From positions 1-64,000 of the forward strand of contig JAFQQT010000010.1 in NCBI GenBank assembly GCA_017410455.1: a DNA stretch of 64,000 nucleotides. Direction: 5' to 3'. Both the position numbers and the translations under genes were made by a program. The stretch comes from Clostridia bacterium. GTDB lineage: Bacteria > Bacillota > Clostridia > Christensenellales > Aristaeellaceae. Each line of letters begins with the position of its first letter. The stretch's first letter is position 1. The notes under the pieces are model-generated. The model saw only the letters and a list, made by a program, of their open reading frames with translations, had not been told where the DNA came from and did not search any database. Below, one piece after another: positions 40,469 to 46,935 of this stretch.

Positions 40469-41164
40469 TCAGCGGGAATACACCCCCGTGAGCACCTCGT
40501 TGATGAAGGCGTCCGCGTGGGGCAGGGCAGCGTCGCGCCGGGCGATCTCCGCCATGGCTTCGTTATCGTAGGGCACGCAGAGGATGGACATCGTCAGCGG
40601 CGCGGGCGCAGAACCCATTTCACCCTCCACGATCAGCGCATGGGCGCGGTTGACGCCCAGGCTGTTGCCCACGCTGCCGGTGTTGACCGCATAGCCCTCG
40701 TGCAGCGTGCGGACGAAGGGGCGGTGGCTGTCGGCGAAGATGATGCCGGAATACTGCACCCCATTGGCCCGGAAGGCTGCAGCCAGCACATCCTTATCCG
40801 CCTGCACGGACATGAGCGGCGTCACCGGGCGGCCGTGGAAGAGGCGGAAGTGCACGCCGCTGATGTGGGCGTCCATCTCCCGGGGCAGGCCGTTCAGCCA
40901 CGCCAGGCGCTCATCGCCCAGCTGATCCCAGAAATAGCCGTCCTCGGCAAACTCCCTGCCGCCCACGCCGTAATCCCAGTTGCCGCCGACGAAGCGGGTG
41001 CAGTGGCTGCGCACCCAGTCGCAGGTCTCGCGGGACTGGGGGCCCTTGCCCACCGCATCGCCCAGGAACCAGATCTCGTCCGGCTGCACGCGCTGAAGCG
41101 CCTTCTCCAGCGCCAGGGTGGCGACATAGTTGCCGTGGAGGTCGCCGATCATTGCAATCTTCAT
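40469..41164 (-). CDS. Calcineurin-like metallophosphoesterase
   Basis: A 231-residue YfcE-related phosphoesterase. Motifs: GDLHGN (7-12), FLGDAVGKGP, GGNWDYG (instead of GNHD), LFHGRP, ADSHRPF and VNTGSVGNSLG. The usual GHTH is ADSH here, so one metal ligand site is altered. The gene starts nine bases after the stop of luxS, whose TAAGGAGG supplies the RBS, so it is co-expressed. Substrate unknown. Confidence 0.9.
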   Translation of the reverse strand: MKIAMIGDLHGNYVATLALEKALQRVQPDEIWFLGDAVGKGPQSRETCDWVRSHCTRFVGGNWDYGVGGREFAEDGYFWDQLGDERLAWLNGLPREMDAHISGVHFRLFHGRPVTPLMSVQADKDVLAAAFRANGVQYSGIIFADSHRPFVRTLHEGYAVNTGSVGNSLGVNRAHALIVEGEMGSAPAPLTMSILCVPYDNEAMAEIARRDAALPHADAFINEVLTGVYSR

Positions 41165-41173
41165 GTGGCCTCC

Positions 41174-41638
41174 TTACGCGGGGTAGGTCAGGGTATCCGC
41201 GCTGCAGCCCGCCAGCACGCGGACATACGCCGCCGCCTCGGCCTTCGCGCCGGGGAGGTCGTGCTCCAGGTAGTTGCCGCACTCGATCTGCTTCGCGCCG
41301 GGGATATCGCCGGTGAAATCCGCCGCAAAGGCGAAGGCCGCCTTCACCAGGTCGATGGCCTGCTGATGGCTCACCGAGTCCCGCATGATGAGGTAGAAGC
41401 CCGTGCGGCAGCCCATGGGGCCGAAGTACACCACCTGATCCGACCTTTCGGAGGAGCGCACGAAGGTGGCCACCAGGTGCTCGATGGTGTGCAGCGCCGC
41501 CTGGGGCAGGTAATCGCCCCGGTTGGGCCACTTGCAGCGCAGGTCATAGGTGATGCAGTCCCCGTCCACGCGGGAGACATACATGCCGGGGGTGAGGGTG
41601 TCGTGGTTGATGGTGAAGGACGCGATCTTGCGCAGCAT
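41174..41638 (-). CDS. luxS: S-ribosylhomocysteine lyase
   Basis: A 154-residue enzyme that splits S-ribosylhomocysteine into homocysteine and the autoinducer-2 precursor DPD. Metal ligands His50 and His54 sit in LHTIEHL with Glu53 catalytic; the third ligand is Cys120 in IECGNYLEHD; the catalytic Cys77 lies in GPMGCRTGFY. GGAGG is eight bases before the ATG at 41638. No pfs (nucleosidase) gene is adjacent. The promoter at 41669-41697 is divergent from and overlaps that of the cupin gene. Confidence 0.97.
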   Translation of the reverse strand: MLRKIASFTINHDTLTPGMYVSRVDGDCITYDLRCKWPNRGDYLPQAALHTIEHLVATFVRSSERSDQVVYFGPMGCRTGFYLIMRDSVSHQQAIDLVKAAFAFAADFTGDIPGAKQIECGNYLEHDLPGAKAEAAAYVRVLAGCSADTLTYPA

Positions 41639-41668
41639 GGCGGAATCCTCCTGCAGTTTTTCCCGATC

Positions 41669-41697
41669 ATTATAGCACATGATCACGACTTGCACAA
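41669..41697 (-). promoter_or_regulatory. Promoter of luxS
   Basis: Minus strand TTGTGC (41692-41697), 17 bases, TATAAT (41669-41674). Confidence 0.8.
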
Positions 41698-41718
41698 GTG
41701 CGTCGGATGGAGTACAAT
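41690..41718 (+). promoter_or_regulatory. Promoter of the cupin gene
   Basis: TTGCAC (41690-41695), 17 bases, TACAAT (41713-41718). Its -35 box overlaps the luxS -35 by four bases within TTGCACAA. Confidence 0.75.
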
Positions 41719-41753
41719 GGAACCATCATCATGCGCCACAGGAGGCTGATTCC

Positions 41754-42221
41754 ATGCATTACACCGCTGACGAGCTGATCCGCCGCTTCTCTCTGACACC
41801 CCATGTGGAAGGCGGCGCCTTCCGCGAGCTGTACAAGGAGGGCTGCATCCCCGACGGCACCCGCCCCGCCCACGGGGTCATCTACTACCTGCTGAACGCG
41901 GACGAGGTGAGCGACTTCCACGTCCTGGATGCGGACGAATACTGGCTCTGGCATGCCGGGCCGGACATCGAGCTGTGGTCATACCCGGAGGGCGACCCTG
42001 CCGCGCTGAAGGTGGAGCGCATGGGCATGGGCGAGGGCGCGCAGCCCTGCGTGCTGATGCCCGCCGGCACCATCTTCGGCGCACGGCCCGTGAAGGGGGC
42101 GCAGGGCGCGATGCTCTGCTCCTGCGTGTGCGTGCCGGAGTTCACCTACGAGCATTACCGCATCCTGACGAAGGCCGAGGTCCTCGCCCAGTGCCCGGCA
42201 GCGGCGGACTTCTTCGCCTGA
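41754..42221 (+). CDS. Cupin DUF985 family protein
   Basis: A 155-residue single beta-barrel cupin. The DUF985 pattern is complete: LTPHVEGGAFRELYK, a central IYYLLNADEVSDFHVLDADEYWLWHAG (given here across the two cupin motifs) and AGTIFGARPVKG with CVCVPEFTYEHYRILT at the end. Function is not established for the family; metal binding through the two His is likely. ATG 41754 follows AGGAGG by eight bases. Own promoter and bidirectional terminator. Confidence 0.92.
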   Translation: MHYTADELIRRFSLTPHVEGGAFRELYKEGCIPDGTRPAHGVIYYLLNADEVSDFHVLDADEYWLWHAGPDIELWSYPEGDPAALKVERMGMGEGAQPCVLMPAGTIFGARPVKGAQGAMLCSCVCVPEFTYEHYRILTKAEVLAQCPAAADFFA

Positions 42222-42237
42222 CCAGCCCGTCTGCAGC

Positions 42238-42288
42238 AAAAAAACGCAGAGCCGGTCCCATTTCACAGGGATCCGGTTCTGCGTTTTT
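42238..42288. terminator. Bidirectional terminator
   Basis: AACGCAGAGCCGG pairs with CCGGTTCTGCGTT (one mismatch); A-tract on the left and T-tract on the right serve the cupin gene and the convergent GH51 gene. Confidence 0.9.
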
Positions 42289-42300
42289 GTGATTGCGTCG

Positions 42301-43782
42301 TCAGGAGAGCGTCACCTCGGCCACCGAGCAGGGCGGCAGCGTCACGCAGAGCCTGCCCCGGGCGTACTCCGCCGTATGGGGGCGGATCACCACATCCTCC
42401 GGGTGGTCGAAGTCGTTGAAGGCATGGGTGTCCGCAGTCAGGATGCGCGCCCGCACCTGCGATGCGCTGAAGTGGCACACGTCGCAGGCAATCTCCACCG
42501 TTTCTGTGAGGGAGCAGTTGCTCAGCGTGATGGTCATCACCCCGTCCAGGACAGAGGCGCTGCTGGACACCATGTCCGCCCGGCAGCCCTCGGCGGCCTT
42601 CTCGCTGTCGGTGTAGCAGTAGACCGCCGTGCCCTCCTGATGCGCCTTGAACAGGTCGAACACATGGTAGGTCGGGGTCTTCACCAGCCGGTCGCCATCG
42701 GTGAGCAGGACGGCCTGCAGCACGTTCACCGTCTGGGCGAGGTTGGCCATCATCACGCGCCTGCTGTGGCGGTTGAAGGCGTTGAGGTGGATGGCAGCCA
42801 CCAGCGCATCCCGCATGGCGTTCTGCTGATAGAGGAAGCCCGGATTCGTCCCCGGCTCCACCTGATGCCAGCAGCCCCATTCGCCGATGACCAGGCCGAC
42901 CCTGTTCTCCGGGTCGTAGCGATTCATGATCTCGGTGTGGCGGGTGAGCAGCTCATCCACAAAGGCTGCCGACTCCATGGTGGCGTAGTGGAGCTTATCG
43001 TCAAAGTCGGTGGCGGAGTCCATCTGCGGGTGGATGGGCATGGTGTAGTAGTGCAGGTCAACGCCGCCAGCCAGCGGGTAGCCGCCCCAGCCCCGGCTGA
43101 GGGACTTCATGATCGTTTCCATCCAGCCGTAATCCGCAGAAGAAGGCCCGCAGGCGATGCGGCACAGGCGATTGCCGTTGTGATCCCGGCAGAAGGCCCC
43201 GAAGCGGCGGAAATGCGCCGCGTAGGTCTCGGCGGTCATTTCGCCGCCGCAGCCCCAGTTCTCGTTGCCCACGCCCAGGAACTCCAGCTTCCACGGGTCG
43301 CTTTGCCCGTTGGCCCGGCGCCACTCGGCCATGGGCGTGCCCTCAGCGGTCATGTATTCGACCCACTCGGCCATCTCCTGCACGGTGCCGGAGCCGACGT
43401 TGCCGTTGATGTAGGGCTTGCAGCCCACCTGACGGCACAGCTCCATGTACTCGTGGGTGCCGAAGGAATTGTCCTCCACCACGCCGCCCCAGTTGATGTT
43501 GACCATCCGCCGGCGCTTGTCCTTCGGGCCGACGCCGTCCTTCCAGTGGTACTCCTCGGCAAAGCAGCCGCCGGGCCAGCGGATGGTGGGCACGCGGATG
43601 TTGCGGAAGGCTTCCACCACATCGGTGCGGATGCCGTTCACATGGGGGATGGCGCTGTCCTCGCCCACATAGATGCCGCCGTAGACGCACCTTCCCAGAT
43701 GCTCGGCGAAATGCCCGTAGATCTCCGGGCGGATGCGGGCGATGACGTCCCGGGCGTTGATGAGCATGCAGATCTGTTTCAT
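42301..43782 (-). CDS. GH51 alpha-L-arabinofuranosidase
   Basis: A 493-residue cytoplasmic enzyme that removes arabinofuranose from arabinoxylan or arabinan oligomers. It has the GH51 N-terminus (PEIYGHFAEHLGRCVYGGIYV), RWPGGCFAEEYHWKDGVGP, the acid/base Glu in GVGNENWGCGG and the nucleophile Glu in IGEWGCWH, then a beta-sandwich C-terminal domain. Full length. GGAGG precedes the ATG at 43782. No signal peptide, so it acts on imported oligosaccharides. Confidence 0.96.
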   Translation of the reverse strand: MKQICMLINARDVIARIRPEIYGHFAEHLGRCVYGGIYVGEDSAIPHVNGIRTDVVEAFRNIRVPTIRWPGGCFAEEYHWKDGVGPKDKRRRMVNINWGGVVEDNSFGTHEYMELCRQVGCKPYINGNVGSGTVQEMAEWVEYMTAEGTPMAEWRRANGQSDPWKLEFLGVGNENWGCGGEMTAETYAAHFRRFGAFCRDHNGNRLCRIACGPSSADYGWMETIMKSLSRGWGGYPLAGGVDLHYYTMPIHPQMDSATDFDDKLHYATMESAAFVDELLTRHTEIMNRYDPENRVGLVIGEWGCWHQVEPGTNPGFLYQQNAMRDALVAAIHLNAFNRHSRRVMMANLAQTVNVLQAVLLTDGDRLVKTPTYHVFDLFKAHQEGTAVYCYTDSEKAAEGCRADMVSSSASVLDGVMTITLSNCSLTETVEIACDVCHFSASQVRARILTADTHAFNDFDHPEDVVIRPHTAEYARGRLCVTLPPCSVAEVTLS

Positions 43783-43821
43783 GTTGTCCCTCCATTGCCG
43801 TGAGGCAGGGTTGTATCAGCC

Positions 43822-43850
43822 ATCATAACATATCCCCGGCCATTTGTAAA
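43822..43850 (-). promoter_or_regulatory. Promoter of the GH51 gene
   Basis: Minus strand TTTACA (43845-43850), 17 bases, TATGAT (43822-43827). Confidence 0.75.
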
Positions 43851-43851
43851 C

Positions 43852-43889
43852 AGGAGGGACGCCCGGCCGGCTGCAGCGGACGCCCCTCC
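43852..43889 (-). terminator. Terminator of the GNAT gene
   Basis: Minus strand GGAGGG and CCCTCC with inner CG pairs, followed by TGTTT; the tail runs into the GH51 promoter. Confidence 0.65.
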
Positions 43890-43894
43890 ATCTC

Positions 43895-44359
43895 TCACGT
43901 CAACGGCTTGAGGTAGACGTCCGCCTGGTTCTTTGCACTGATCCCCTTCTGCAGCCGGTAGCCCTGCCTTTCGTAGAACCCCGGCGCCGTATCCGTGGTC
44001 AGGATGGCATAGCCGCAGCCCAGCTGGGCAAAGTGCTTCTCCGCCAGGCGGAGCAGGGCGGTTCCGTGCCCCTGCCCGCGGAGTTCCGGGGCGACCCAGA
44101 ATTCCTCCACGCAGCCCAGCCGCGCCGTGTAGAAGCCACGCCCCGCCGTTGCCGCCTCCAGCATCGCGAACAGCAGGAAGCCCGTCACCGTGCCTTCAGT
44201 ATCCCTGCGGACAAACAGGCAGTCCGGCGAGGTGCTGATCTCCGCAAACAGCCCCTCCCAGTTGGTCACCTGCACGCCCAGCTCGCCGTAGTAAGCGCGG
44301 AACGCCCTCTGCAGCGCCGCATCGGTCATGTCCGTCATCAGCGTATCGGTATACATCAT
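43895..44359 (-). CDS. GNAT acetyltransferase behind a leader peptide and terminator
   Basis: A 154-residue GNAT enzyme: EEFWVAPELRGQGHGTALLRLAEKHF is the acetyl-CoA binding segment (R-G-Q-G-H-G) and GFYERQGYRLQKG the C-terminal motif. Three ATGs in a row (44362, 44359, 44356) follow AAGGGAG; I use the middle one. The gene has no promoter directly before it: transcription comes from 44538-44567, passes an 18-codon leader gene and a strong intrinsic terminator, so expression is probably conditional. Substrate unknown; antibiotic acetylation is one possibility given this layout. Confidence 0.9.
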   Translation of the reverse strand: MMYTDTLMTDMTDAALQRAFRAYYGELGVQVTNWEGLFAEISTSPDCLFVRRDTEGTVTGFLLFAMLEAATAGRGFYTARLGCVEEFWVAPELRGQGHGTALLRLAEKHFAQLGCGYAILTTDTAPGFYERQGYRLQKGISAKNQADVYLKPLT

Positions 44360-44382
44360 CATTTTCTCCCTTTCACCGCAGC

Positions 44383-44413
44383 AAAAAGCGCGCTCCGGTC
44401 TGCGAAGCGCGCT
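44383..44413 (-). terminator. Terminator (attenuator candidate) between leader peptide and GNAT gene
   Basis: Minus strand AGCGCGCT (44406-44413) and AGCGCGCT (44387-44394) form an 8-base perfect stem with an 11-base loop, directly followed by TTTTT. It sits 21 bases before the GNAT start codon region. Confidence 0.85.
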
Positions 44414-44450
44414 GGTTTTCCGCCATATCAAAGGGAGGGGCTGCTGCGTG

Positions 44451-44507
44451 TCACCGCGCCCCCCGTGAACGGCAGATCGCTCCGAACCGGGCCTGAATCA
44501 CGAACAT
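44451..44507 (-). CDS. Leader peptide MFVIQARFGAICRSRGAR
   Basis: An 18-codon open frame with an ideal ribosome binding site (AAGGAGGTGAGC) before the ATG at 44507, 31 bases downstream of a strong promoter, ending in TGA at 44451-44453. It lies upstream of an intrinsic terminator and the GNAT gene. It is too short to be a usual protein; its position and RBS strength fit a regulatory leader peptide whose translation decides read-through. Confidence 0.65.
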   Translation of the reverse strand: MFVIQARFGAICRSRGAR

Positions 44508-44537
44508 ACCGCTCACCTCCTTCACATCGTTACCCCG

Positions 44538-44567
44538 ATTTTACCATCCTGCGCCATCAGCTGTCAA
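44538..44567 (-). promoter_or_regulatory. Promoter of the leader peptide/GNAT unit
   Basis: Minus strand perfect TTGACA (44562-44567), 18 bases, TAAAAT (44538-44543). Confidence 0.8.
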
Positions 44568-44599
44568 GCAAGATATCCCCATTCACCCGCAAAATCACT

Positions 44600-44628
44600 T
44601 TGCCAAACCCACCACGATATGCTATGAT
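44600..44628 (+). promoter_or_regulatory. Promoter of the GNAT-GH43 fusion gene
   Basis: TTGCCA (44600-44605), 17 bases, TATGAT (44623-44628). The AT-rich string AATTCATAATTC lies in the leader at 44656-44682. Confidence 0.7.
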
Positions 44629-44705
44629 GTAACCAGACATCATCCACACCTCTCCCAATTCATAATTCCTGATTCATAATCACTCAGAACCAAGGAGGTC
44701 CCTCT

Positions 44706-46853
44706 ATGATGAACCTCACCCCCTTCGGCATGACCTGGAACGGCGACTGGAACCTCTTCACCCGCATGGCCGCGGCCTACCAGCAGGAGCTGTCCCTGCC
44801 CGACGGCCTGAGCGCCCCGGAGGTGCGCACGCGGCTGATCCAGCGCTGCCAGCACCAGCACAACCCGCTCATCCTGCGCAAGATCGACGTCGATGGCGCC
44901 TGCGTGGGCTTCATCTGCTGCACGGTGGATGACGACGCCCACGCCGCCTCCCTCCTGGCCATCACCCTGTGGGCAGACAAGCGCCGTCAGGGCCACGGCA
45001 GTGCCGCGCTGCGCCGCCTGGAGCGGGAGCTGCGCCAGCGGGACGTGACCCGCGTGACCCTCGCCGGCGCGCCGCAGTGCCTGCCCTTCTGGGAGAAGCA
45101 GGGCTACGCCTATGCCGGGGACAGCTGCAGCAAGGCCCTCCCCCGCCGCAACGAGACCGCCCCCGTGCAGCTGCTCATCTACACCCGCGAGCCGCTGGAC
45201 GAAAGTATTTACGCCCCCAAGCTGGCCGACAGCGTCCACTTCGCCCTGATCGAAGACGGCGAGTGCATGCCCCTGCTGCACAACAGCGGCGTCGTGTACG
45301 CCAGAGCCGTCCCGGGCGAGATGGGCGTGCTGCACCCCTACAGCCTGCGCAGGCCCTGGCTGATCCGGCTGGGTGGCCATCCCCGGCCCTGGGCGATCCT
45401 CGCCGAGCGCATCGAGTGCGACGGCACGCCGGATGCCGCCAGCGAGGATCACGTTCTCCTCTTCATCAGCGACGACCTGATCCACTGGGTGGAGCAGCCC
45501 CTGCTGCACATCAGCGACCCGCTGGCCCAGGAGTACCTCGACAAGCGCCGGCAGCAGCCCGACCTGCCCGGCCTTGACCTGCCCGAGGGCTGCATCCCCG
45601 GCAATGTCGTGCCCCTCAGCGAGGCCGCCGCCCGCCGCCTGCGCACCCGCTTCCTCACCCCGGTGAACGTAAGCAACGACGTGCCCGCCGAGGTGGAGGC
45701 CGCCTCCCCCGCCGACCTGGCCGATGTGCGCGCCACCGCCCGCTATTCCGACGGCAGCAGCGTCGTCAAGCGCGTGGACTGGGATACCCGCGCCATCGAC
45801 TGGACGAAACCCGGCCGGTACGGGATCGCAGGCCGCGTCCATCAGGACCGCTACGAGTTCCCCTCCATGTGGAACAAGGCTGACCCTGCCGTCTGCCGCT
45901 GGCAGGGCAGGTACTACTTCATCTCCACCAACGACCTGGACGGCAACCACACCCTCTTCATCCGCGAGGCGGACAGCCTCCCCGGGCTGGTCACCGCCCA
46001 GCAGACCTGCATCCTCGATACCACCATGTACCCCCATCTGGGGAGCCTGCTCTGGGCGCCGGAGTTCCATGAGATAGGCGGCAAACTCTACATCTTCCAC
46101 GCCGGCACCCCCGGCCCCTTCGGGCAGGAGCAGAGCCATGTCATGGCCCTGAAGCCCGGCGGAAACCCCATGAAGGCCGCCGACTGGGAGATGCCCCGCC
46201 GCGTTGTGAAGAAGGACGGCTCAATGCTCTACGACAAGGGCATCACCCTGGACATGACGGTCTTCTGGTCCGCCGGGCGGCTGTACGCCAGCTGGTCGCA
46301 GCGGCAGTTCGACCCCGTTGATCTGGGCGCGTGGCTCTACATCGCCGAGCTGGATCCCGCGGAGCCCTGGCGGCTGCTCAGCGACCCGCAGGTGCTGACC
46401 GTCCCCGAGTACGGCTGGGAGAACAACCACACCTTCGTGGTGGAGGGCCCCTTCGCCCTCAAGCAGGGCGGGCGCATCCTGCTGACCTACTCCGGCGCGC
46501 TGGTGGACAGCACCTACGTCGTGGGCCTGCTCTCCATGGCGGATGGCGCGGATCCCCTCGACCCGGCCAGCTGGACGAAGGAGAACTATCCCCTGCTGAC
46601 CTCGCGGAGCGTGCCGGGCGAGTTCGGCCCCGGCCACAACGCCTACGTCATCGACGGGGACGGCCTGATCTGGAACACCTACCACGCCCGCCCCGGCGTG
46701 ATGGTGGACGGCAGGCAGGGCTTCGGCCCCCGCTCCTCCGGCATCCGCCGCGTCCACATGAACGCAGAAGGCTTCCCCATCCTGGACATGACCGAAGAGA
46801 TGGATCTCGACCCGAAGCTGGCGTGGGTGAAGACCACCGTCACCGTGAAATAA
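44706..46853 (+). CDS. GNAT domain fused to a GH43-like five-bladed propeller with Ig-like insert
   Basis: A 715-residue cytoplasmic protein. Residues 1-155 are a GNAT domain (ITLWADKRRQGHGSAALRRL, then FWEKQGYAYAG). Residues about 165-320 begin a GH43/GH32-type propeller (HPYSLRRPWLIRLGG, LLFISDDLIHW); about 325-382 is an Ig-like group 4 domain (ATARYSDGSSVVKRVDWD); 385-715 complete the glycosidase with the acidic residues in WNKADPAV, LLWAPEFHEIGG and FVVEGPFALKQGG. AGGAGG precedes the ATG. The frame is continuous. Likely acts on arabinose- or xylose-containing oligomers; the acetyltransferase part is unusual and may handle the same substrate. Confidence 0.88.
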   Translation: MMNLTPFGMTWNGDWNLFTRMAAAYQQELSLPDGLSAPEVRTRLIQRCQHQHNPLILRKIDVDGACVGFICCTVDDDAHAASLLAITLWADKRRQGHGSAALRRLERELRQRDVTRVTLAGAPQCLPFWEKQGYAYAGDSCSKALPRRNETAPVQLLIYTREPLDESIYAPKLADSVHFALIEDGECMPLLHNSGVVYARAVPGEMGVLHPYSLRRPWLIRLGGHPRPWAILAERIECDGTPDAASEDHVLLFISDDLIHWVEQPLLHISDPLAQEYLDKRRQQPDLPGLDLPEGCIPGNVVPLSEAAARRLRTRFLTPVNVSNDVPAEVEAASPADLADVRATARYSDGSSVVKRVDWDTRAIDWTKPGRYGIAGRVHQDRYEFPSMWNKADPAVCRWQGRYYFISTNDLDGNHTLFIREADSLPGLVTAQQTCILDTTMYPHLGSLLWAPEFHEIGGKLYIFHAGTPGPFGQEQSHVMALKPGGNPMKAADWEMPRRVVKKDGSMLYDKGITLDMTVFWSAGRLYASWSQRQFDPVDLGAWLYIAELDPAEPWRLLSDPQVLTVPEYGWENNHTFVVEGPFALKQGGRILLTYSGALVDSTYVVGLLSMADGADPLDPASWTKENYPLLTSRSVPGEFGPGHNAYVIDGDGLIWNTYHARPGVMVDGRQGFGPRSSGIRRVHMNAEGFPILDMTEEMDLDPKLAWVKTTVTVK

Positions 46854-46854
46854 C

Positions 46855-46895
46855 AAACAGGCAGGCACCTCTCACACGGGCGCCTGCCTGTTTCC
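46855..46895. terminator. Bidirectional terminator
   Basis: AAACAGGCAGGC and GCCTGCCTGTTT form a 12-base perfect stem between the GH43-fusion and GH2 genes. Confidence 0.9.
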
Positions 46896-46908
46896 GTACC
46901 ACAAACCA

Positions 46909-46935
46909 AATTCATAATTCATAATTCATAATTCT
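46909..46935. repeat. AT-rich AATTCATAATTC element
   Basis: Three copies of TTCATAA in tandem. The C-terminal codons of the GH2 gene (LKKNYEL, stop) lie within it. Confidence 0.6.

Noticed and set aside
44383-44540. T-box or known riboswitch before the GNAT gene
   Set aside because: No T-box sequence (TGGNACCGCG) or conserved riboswitch core is visible; a leader peptide explains the space better.
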